Source: Bin18 sp965200355 (GTDB taxonomy: Bacteria; Desulfobacterota; Binatia; Bin18). Taken from it: 64,000 nt of DNA. The stretch spans positions 1 to 64,000 of the forward strand of contig OZ241351.1 of the NCBI GenBank assembly GCA_965200355.1, given 5' to 3'. This document shows positions 59,604 through 64,000 of this stretch, in pieces; within the stretch, counting starts at the first letter, position 1, and the number at the start of each line of letters is the position of its first letter. Position numbers and translations under genes: made by a program. The notes below the pieces were generated by a model that worked only from the letters and a program-made list of their open reading frames with translations, was not told where the DNA came from and did no database searches.

Positions 59604-61046
59604 TCAGGCGCAGACCGGCGGCAGTTTCTCTATCCACGGCTGGGCCTGCTCAAGCTGGGCCGCCACGCTGAGCAACACGTCTTCCCGGCCGTAGGCCGGC
59701 ATCAGATGGACGCCAACCGGCAGGCCGTCTGCACTCCAGTGTAAGGGCAGAGAAATCCCCGGCTGGCCGCTCACATTTGCAACCGGGGTATACGGAATAA
59801 GATCAAGCACCCGCCGATATATCTCATCCGGGGCGGCCGCGGCGCTGCACAGTTGGCCCAGAGGCGGCGGTGGGGTGCTCAGGGTCGCCGTGAGGAGCAG
59901 GTCAAACCCGTCTGCCCACCAGGCGGCCAGACGCCGCTGCCAGCGCTCCAGCCATTCAAGCGCGGCAATATATTCCGTCACACCAATGGACCGGCCCCGG
60001 CTCATGAGGTCCCAGGTGTAGCGCTCGAAATCGTCCGGACCAACTGCCCGGCCCAACGCGTCGGCAACGTCTTCCGCGGTCCGCGCAGAGTGAGCCAGCA
60101 CAATCGTGCCAAAGTGAGTCCCCCATTTCTCGTCCAGCGCTGGCGGATGGGCAACCTCGATCTGGTGGCCGAGAGATTCCAACAGCTTGGCCGTGTTTTC
60201 TGCCGCGGCGACACATTCGGGGTGCAGCGTGTCTTGACTGCCCGGCCGCTTGGTCATCAGGCCGATGCGGAGCGCGCCAGGCTCCCGCCGGGCGGCCTCG
60301 GCGAACGAGCCCACACACGCGGGAGCCGCATACGGGTCGCCCGGCATGGCCCCGGCGGTCGCATCAAGGACAGTGGCCGCGTCACGCACGGACAAGCAGA
60401 CCACCCCCTCGGCAATACAGCCGGCCCAGGCTTCGCCATACCCCGGCCCCAACGATAACCGCCCCCGGCTGGGTTTCAGACCGACCAGGCCGCAGGCGCT
60501 GGCCGGGATACGAATCGACCCCCCGCCATCATTGGCGTGCGCCACCGGCACCAGCCGCGCCGCCACCGCGGCCGCACTGCCACCACTCGACCCGCCGGTC
60601 GAGTGGTTGGTATTCCACGGATTCCGGCTCGGCCCGTAGGCTTCCGGCTCGGTCGTGGTGGCAAAGCCGAACTCCGGGGTGTTGGTCTGGCCTAGCGTAA
60701 TCAGGCCGGCAGCGCGGAATTTATCGGCCAGATAGGTGCTGTGGGGGGCCGTGTAGTGGGCCGCTTTGAGCGCCTTGCAGCCATTATGGATTTCATCGCC
60801 GGCGTGCACGCAGAACAGGTCTTTCAGCAGAAACGGCACCCCCTTGAACGGGCCGTCGGGTAGGGGTGCTGCGTCCGCTTCGGCCCGCGCTTTTTCATAG
60901 CGCGGACGAATCACGGCGTTGAGCTGCGGATTGAGCCGTTCCACCCGCTCGATAGCCGCCTCCACAAGCTCCCGCGGACTGACTGCTCCGCTCCGCACCA
61001 ACTCGGCCTGGGCCGTGGCATCCATTTTTGTGAGATCGTCTGGCAT
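59604..61046 (-). CDS. Amidase-signature family hydrolase (GatA-like)
   Basis: 480 residues. The Ser-cisSer-Lys triad: Lys75 in GVPFLLKDLF, Ser154 in the STGGSSGGSAAAVAA run, and nucleophile Ser177 in NDGGGSIRIPAS. Glycine-rich amidase signature GGSSGGSAAAVAARLVPVAH. Hydrolyses an amide of unknown substrate; the sequence is nearer stand-alone amidases than GatA of the tRNA amidotransferase, and no gatB/gatC is adjacent. GGGAGGA precedes the ATG. Confidence 0.9.
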   Translation of the reverse strand: MPDDLTKMDATAQAELVRSGAVSPRELVEAAIERVERLNPQLNAVIRPRYEKARAEADAAPLPDGPFKGVPFLLKDLFCVHAGDEIHNGCKALKAAHYTAPHSTYLADKFRAAGLITLGQTNTPEFGFATTTEPEAYGPSRNPWNTNHSTGGSSGGSAAAVAARLVPVAHANDGGGSIRIPASACGLVGLKPSRGRLSLGPGYGEAWAGCIAEGVVCLSVRDAATVLDATAGAMPGDPYAAPACVGSFAEAARREPGALRIGLMTKRPGSQDTLHPECVAAAENTAKLLESLGHQIEVAHPPALDEKWGTHFGTIVLAHSARTAEDVADALGRAVGPDDFERYTWDLMSRGRSIGVTEYIAALEWLERWQRRLAAWWADGFDLLLTATLSTPPPPLGQLCSAAAAPDEIYRRVLDLIPYTPVANVSGQPGISLPLHWSADGLPVGVHLMPAYGREDVLLSVAAQLEQAQPWIEKLPPVCA

Positions 61047-61187
61047 GGTCTGTCCTCCCTTCCGGTTGAGCGTGGATTATCCTGCCAGGCCAGAAAGTTT
61101 GTCAAGGACAAGCAGCGGGGAGACTCGCCCTGCGTCTCATCCTGCGTTAAGAGAAGGGAGACAGAGCGGACACACAGGAGGAAGCAG

Positions 61188-61475
61188 ATGTCAGCCTATA
61201 TTATTGTGGATGTTCAGGTGACCGACCCCGAGGTGTACGCCGGCTATACGAAACTCGTGCCGGCAACCGTAGCCGCCTACGGCGGGAAGTTCATCGTCCG
61301 GGGAGGGGCCGCCGAAAATATGGAGGGCGACTGGGAGCCTCACCGGGTGGTTGTGCTCGAATTCGAGAGCGTGGCCCAAGCCAAGGCGTGGTATCACTCG
61401 GAAGAATATCGCGCGCCGAAGGGCCTCCGCCACAGCGCCTCTCAGGCGAAAATGATTGTGGTTGAGGGAGCCTAG
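61188..61475 (+). CDS. DUF1330 family protein
   Basis: 95 residues of ferredoxin-like fold: AYIIVDVQVTDPEVYAGYTK, AAYGGKFIVRGGAAENMEGD, RVVVLEFESVAQAKAWYHSE. Members are small alpha/beta dimers of unknown function, sometimes linked to catabolism. AGGAGGAAGCAG precedes the ATG. Stands alone between amidase (divergent) and hsdM. Confidence 0.92.
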   Translation: MSAYIIVDVQVTDPEVYAGYTKLVPATVAAYGGKFIVRGGAAENMEGDWEPHRVVVLEFESVAQAKAWYHSEEYRAPKGLRHSASQAKMIVVEGA

Positions 61476-61528
61476 CCGGTCGTGGTTCAGGACCCTCTGA
61501 TGATGCAGACGAGCGAAAGGATACAGAG

Positions 61529-63253
61529 GTGGCAAGAGCACAACAGACACAAGACGCGCTCGCGCCGGCCACCACCCAGGGCGCGACAACTGGCTACGAG
61601 GCCACACTCTGGGCTATGGCCGACGCCCTGCGCGGCAGCATGGACGCCGCGGAGTATAAGCACGTTGTTCTCGGCCTCATCTTTCTGAAATACATCTCCG
61701 ACGCCTTCGAGGAGACATACGCCCGTCTCGAAGCCGAGCGAGACGAGGGGGCCGACCCCGAGGACCCGGACGAATATCGCGCCGAGAACATTTTCTGGGT
61801 GCCGCCCGAGGCCCGCTGGACCCGGCTCAAGGCCCAGGCGCGGCAAGCCACCATCGGCCAACTCGTCGATGACGCCATGACCGGCATTGAGCGCGACAAC
61901 CCAGCGCTCAGGGATGTCCTGCCCAAGGACTACGCCCGCCCAGCGCTCGACAAGCAGCGGCTCGGCCAGCTCATCGACCTTATCAGCAATATCCAGGTCG
62001 GCGACGTGGCGGCCCGGTCCAAGGACGTGTTGGGCCGCGTCTACGAATACTTTCTGTCGCAGTTCGCCAGCGCCGAGGGCAAAAAGGGCGGCGAGTTCTA
62101 TACCCCGCGCTGCGTGGTCAAGCTCTTGGTCGAGATGCTGGATCCGTATCACGGGCGGGTCTATGACCCCTGTTGCGGCTCCTCCGGCATGTTCGTCCAG
62201 TCGGTCGCCTTCATTCGTGCCCATCAATCCGGCAACGGTCAGGGCAGGGCACTCCAGGGCGCTAAGGCCGACATCTCAATCTATGGTCAGGAGTCCAACT
62301 ACACCACCTGGCGGCTGGCCAAGATGAACCTGGCCATTCGCGGTATCGAGGGCCAGCTCGCCCACGGCGACACGTTCCACAACGACCGTCACCCCGACTT
62401 GAAGGCCGATTTTATCCTGGCCAACCCGCCCTTCAACATCTCCGACTGGGGCGGCGAACGGCTGGCCACCGACAAGCGCTGGCAGTACGGCACCCCGCCC
62501 AAGGGCAACGCCAACTTCGCCTGGGTCCAGCATATCGTCCACCACCTGGCGCCGGCCGGCACGGCTGGCTTTGTCCTGGCCAACGGATCCATGTCGTCCA
62601 ACCAGTCGGGCGAGGGACGTATCAGGAAAAGCCTGATCGAAGCTAGTCTAGTGGACTGCATGGTGGCCTTGCCCGGCCAGCTTTTCTATTCGACCCAGAT
62701 TCCGGCCTGTCTGTGGTTTCTGGCCCGCAATCGCAAGAATCGGCCGGCCAGCGGCCGGCGTGGCGACATCCTGTTCATCGACGCCCGCAAGCTCGGTCGC
62801 CTGGTAGACCGCACTCACCGCGAACTGACCGACACCGACATCGCCCGCATCGCCGCCACCTACTACACCTGGCGCACGCCCCCTTTTACTCCTCCCTCTC
62901 CCCCGACTCCTCCTCCCTCTCCCTCGATTCCTACCCCCTCTCCCTTGAAGGGAGAGGGCTGGGGTGAGGGTGCCCGAAGTGAGCGCGCCCGAAGTCCGCG
63001 TACCCGAAGTCCGCGTGTCACCGCCTACGCCGACATTCCCGGTTTCTGCAAAAGCGCCTCCCTGGCAGAGGTCCGCAAGCACGGCTATGTCCTGACCCCC
63101 GGTCGCTACGTTGGCGCGGAGGCGCAAGAGGACGACGGCGAGCCGTTCGAGCGCAAGATGCACCGGCTGGTGGCGCAATGGAGAGACCGGCAATCCGAAG
63201 CAACGAAACTGGACGCAGCCATAGCGGCAAATCTACAAAAACTCGGGCTATGA
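61529..63253 (+). CDS. hsdM: Type I restriction-modification methylase HsdM, with in-frame repeat insertion
   Basis: 574-residue N6-adenine methylase. Starts at GTG 61529 (AAAGG upstream). HsdM N-terminal helical domain (EATLWAMADALRGSMDAAEY, LIFLKYISDAFEETYARLEA), SAM motif GGEFYTPRCVVKLLVEML and VYDPCCGSSGMFVQSV, catalytic FILANPPFNISDW. About residues 450-500 are a Pro/Ser-rich run with GEGWGEGARSERARSPRTRS, which is a copy of the REP-like palindrome plus three 15-bp repeats read in frame; relatives have no such insertion. The C-terminal part resumes with VTAYADIPGFCKSASLAEVR. Followed not by hsdS but by a 45-codon reading frame and a HEPN/MNT pair. Confidence 0.9.
   Translation: MARAQQTQDALAPATTQGATTGYEATLWAMADALRGSMDAAEYKHVVLGLIFLKYISDAFEETYARLEAERDEGADPEDPDEYRAENIFWVPPEARWTRLKAQARQATIGQLVDDAMTGIERDNPALRDVLPKDYARPALDKQRLGQLIDLISNIQVGDVAARSKDVLGRVYEYFLSQFASAEGKKGGEFYTPRCVVKLLVEMLDPYHGRVYDPCCGSSGMFVQSVAFIRAHQSGNGQGRALQGAKADISIYGQESNYTTWRLAKMNLAIRGIEGQLAHGDTFHNDRHPDLKADFILANPPFNISDWGGERLATDKRWQYGTPPKGNANFAWVQHIVHHLAPAGTAGFVLANGSMSSNQSGEGRIRKSLIEASLVDCMVALPGQLFYSTQIPACLWFLARNRKNRPASGRRGDILFIDARKLGRLVDRTHRELTDTDIARIAATYYTWRTPPFTPPSPPTPPPSPSIPTPSPLKGEGWGEGARSERARSPRTRSPRVTAYADIPGFCKSASLAEVRKHGYVLTPGRYVGAEAQEDDGEPFERKMHRLVAQWRDRQSEATKLDAAIAANLQKLGL
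62935..62972. repeat. REP-like palindrome inside hsdM
   Basis: CCCCTCTCCC-TTGAA-GGGAGAGGGCTGGGGTGAGGGTG: the right arm matches the intergenic palindrome at 30990-31032 for at least 18 bases; the left arm is shortened. It lies in frame within hsdM. Confidence 0.8.
62973..63017 (+). repeat. Three tandem 15-bp repeats inside hsdM
   Basis: Units 62973-62987, 62988-63002 and 63003-63017 are CCCGAAGTGAGCGCG, CCCGAAGTCCGCGTA and CCCGAAGTCCGCGTG. Being a multiple of 3 they keep the frame and encode ARSERARSPRTRSPR-type peptide. Confidence 0.85.
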
Positions 63254-63387
63254 TTCTCAGCGACAAGGACCGCAGGACCGAGTTGTTCGCGAGTGGGGCA
63301 TTTATTGCGGCCTTCCAAGGCTTCGAGCAGCAGGCCGCCAAATGGCCATACGCGCCCTGCCCACTGTGGCCAAAAGCGCGGGACTGA
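63250..63387 (+). CDS. Very small reading frame after hsdM
   Basis: ATG 63250 overlaps the hsdM stop (ATGA) and gives 45 residues, MILSDKDRRTELFASGAFIA then AFQGFEQQAAKWPYAPCPLW. No family recognised. It could be a real coupled gene or a remnant of hsdS or another gene. The overlap with hsdM argues for translation; the length argues against function. Confidence 0.3.
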   Translation: MILSDKDRRTELFASGAFIAAFQGFEQQAAKWPYAPCPLWPKARD

Positions 63388-63423
63388 TGCGGTTGCCGGA
63401 AAGCTAGGCTTTGGGAGCGTGTC

Positions 63424-63843
63424 ATGAATATCAACACCGACTACCTTGACCGCTGCATCGAAACGCTGGAACGCGCGTTTGATCTGTTCCAGGATTACGG
63501 CCCGGGCGAGATTGAATATGATCTCTACCGCTCGGCTTGTGTCAAGGAATTTGAACTCATTGAAGAGCAGTGCGGCAGCCTGCTGCAAAAGCGGCTCCGG
63601 GAGTACTTCGCCAGCAACCGCGCAGTCGATGAACTCTATTTCAAAGACATCTTCCGTCATGCCGCCAAGCACACCCTGATTACAAGCGACCAGTGCGAGC
63701 GATGGCTGCACTACCGCGACTACCGCAACGACTCCGCTCACCGCTACGGCGAAGACTACGCCGAGGAAGTGCTGACCGCATTACCCACATTTATCGAGGA
63801 CGCAAAGGCGGTCTCCCGCGTGCTACAACAGTCAGACTCATGA
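63424..63843 (+). CDS. HEPN-domain toxin (HI0074-type, nucleotidyltransferase-partner)
   Basis: 139 residues, helical. The HEPN ribonuclease motif RxxxxH is R101-NDSA-H106 in LHYRDYRNDSAHRYG. Other landmarks: YLDRCIETLERAFDLFQDYG, AAKHTLITSDQCERWLHYRD. Belongs to the family originally called nucleotidyltransferase substrate-binding protein, now HepT-like toxin partner of MntA. Its stop overlaps the start of the MNT gene (ATGA), toxin first. In HEPN/MNT pairs the toxin cleaves RNA and MNT adenylylates it to inactivate it. Confidence 0.92.
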   Translation: MNINTDYLDRCIETLERAFDLFQDYGPGEIEYDLYRSACVKEFELIEEQCGSLLQKRLREYFASNRAVDELYFKDIFRHAAKHTLITSDQCERWLHYRDYRNDSAHRYGEDYAEEVLTALPTFIEDAKAVSRVLQQSDS

Positions 63844-64000
63844 CCCGGCAACTCAACGTTACACCCCGCCACCGGGAACAGCTTACCCGCCTGCTGCGCG
63901 AACATCTGCCCGGCGTAGAAGTGTGGGCCTACGGCAGTCGCGTCAACGGCAGAAGCCACGACGGCAGCGACCTTGACCTGGTATTGCGTGGCCCCGGTCT
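63840..64000 (+). CDS. Minimal nucleotidyltransferase antitoxin MntA (5' part)
   Basis: The first 53 codons are visible; the gene runs past the right edge. Catalytic motif GSx10DxD is present: G32-S33 in WAYGSRVNGR and D44/D46 in SHDGSDLDLVL. Likely about 100 residues in full. As partner of the HEPN toxin it would transfer AMP to the toxin. Start overlaps the HEPN stop by 4 bases. Confidence 0.9.
   Translation, partial: MTRQLNVTPRHREQLTRLLREHLPGVEVWAYGSRVNGRSHDGSDLDLVLRGPG

Noticed and set aside
1..64000. CRISPR array, tRNA, rRNA, insertion sequence or prophage
   Set aside because: No regularly spaced repeat array, no cloverleaf-like T-arm sequence, no transposase or phage structural gene was recognised on either strand; the only repeats are short palindromes and the 15-bp and 25-bp units described.

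Overview
The window reads as one chromosomal segment of a GC-rich (roughly 60%), Gram-negative-type, aerobic bacterium. The envelope genes support this: an Mla/MCE lipid transporter with an outer-membrane-type lipoprotein, a PspF/PspABC membrane-stress system with a sigma-54 promoter, and exported PQQ/haem dehydrogenases. Several LLM-class (F420/flavin) oxidoreductases, MaoC hydratases, thiolase-like proteins, a class I lysyl-tRNA synthetase and a fused UreAB urease together suggest an uncultivated, metabolically versatile lineage of the Tectomicrobia/Binatota/deltaproteobacterial kind. That placement is inference; there is no rRNA or tRNA gene here to fix it. Both ends are cut inside genes: monomeric isocitrate dehydrogenase on the left, a minimal nucleotidyltransferase on the right.

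Layout. 0-3 kb: 3' half of icd, then a BglII/BstYI-like restriction-modification pair of lower GC. 3-8 kb: tsaC/sua5 and speA on the minus strand, divergent from aguB-aguA; together speA, aguA and aguB make a complete arginine-to-putrescine route. 8-12 kb: ligA, then an AT-richer three-gene cassette of unknown function, then a RimI-like acetyltransferase. 12-17.6 kb: a plus-strand run (TPP enzyme, pncB, enoyl-CoA hydratase, VOC protein, NHL propeller). 17.7-21.8 kb: a tight minus-strand cluster (LLM oxidoreductase, DoxX, two MaoC proteins, a HisI-like protein with altered metal residues, a second LLM oxidoreductase with an in-frame stop). 22-24.5 kb: a decayed small gene and a second restriction-modification pair whose methylase is frameshifted. 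24.5-33 kb: TPR-methyltransferase, clpA/clpS, M1 aminopeptidase, class I lysS. 33-36.7 kb: mlaEFD plus lipoprotein. 36.7-42.7 kb: three tandem PVA-dehydrogenase-like quinohaemoproteins. 42.8-45.4 kb: pspABC divergent from pspF. 45.4-51.2 kb: MaoC, small zinc-ribbon-like protein, thiolase-like protein, dgt, a repeat-filled gap, cysE, LOG protein and an unknown gene. 51.2-55.2 kb: ureF-ureAB-ureC-ureD without ureG or ureE. 55.4-58.7 kb: MATE exporter, two RidA-like proteins, EamA transporter. 58.8-64 kb: Phd/PIN toxin-antitoxin, amidase, DUF1330 protein, hsdM, and a HEPN/MNT pair.

Working together: SpeA, AguA and AguB form one polyamine pathway; ClpS feeds ClpA; PspF drives pspABC; MlaEFD and the lipoprotein move lipids across the periplasm; the Ure proteins form an enzyme plus partial maturation set. 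The 17.7-21.8 kb cluster looks like a CoA-thioester or flavin-dependent catabolic unit of unknown substrate.

A GC-rich palindromic repeat (CTCACCCC..CCCTCTCCC / GGGAGAGGG..GGGGTGAG) occurs in intergenic DNA and, unusually, in frame inside two genes (lysS and hsdM). No rRNA, tRNA, CRISPR array, insertion sequence, prophage or origin was recognised.
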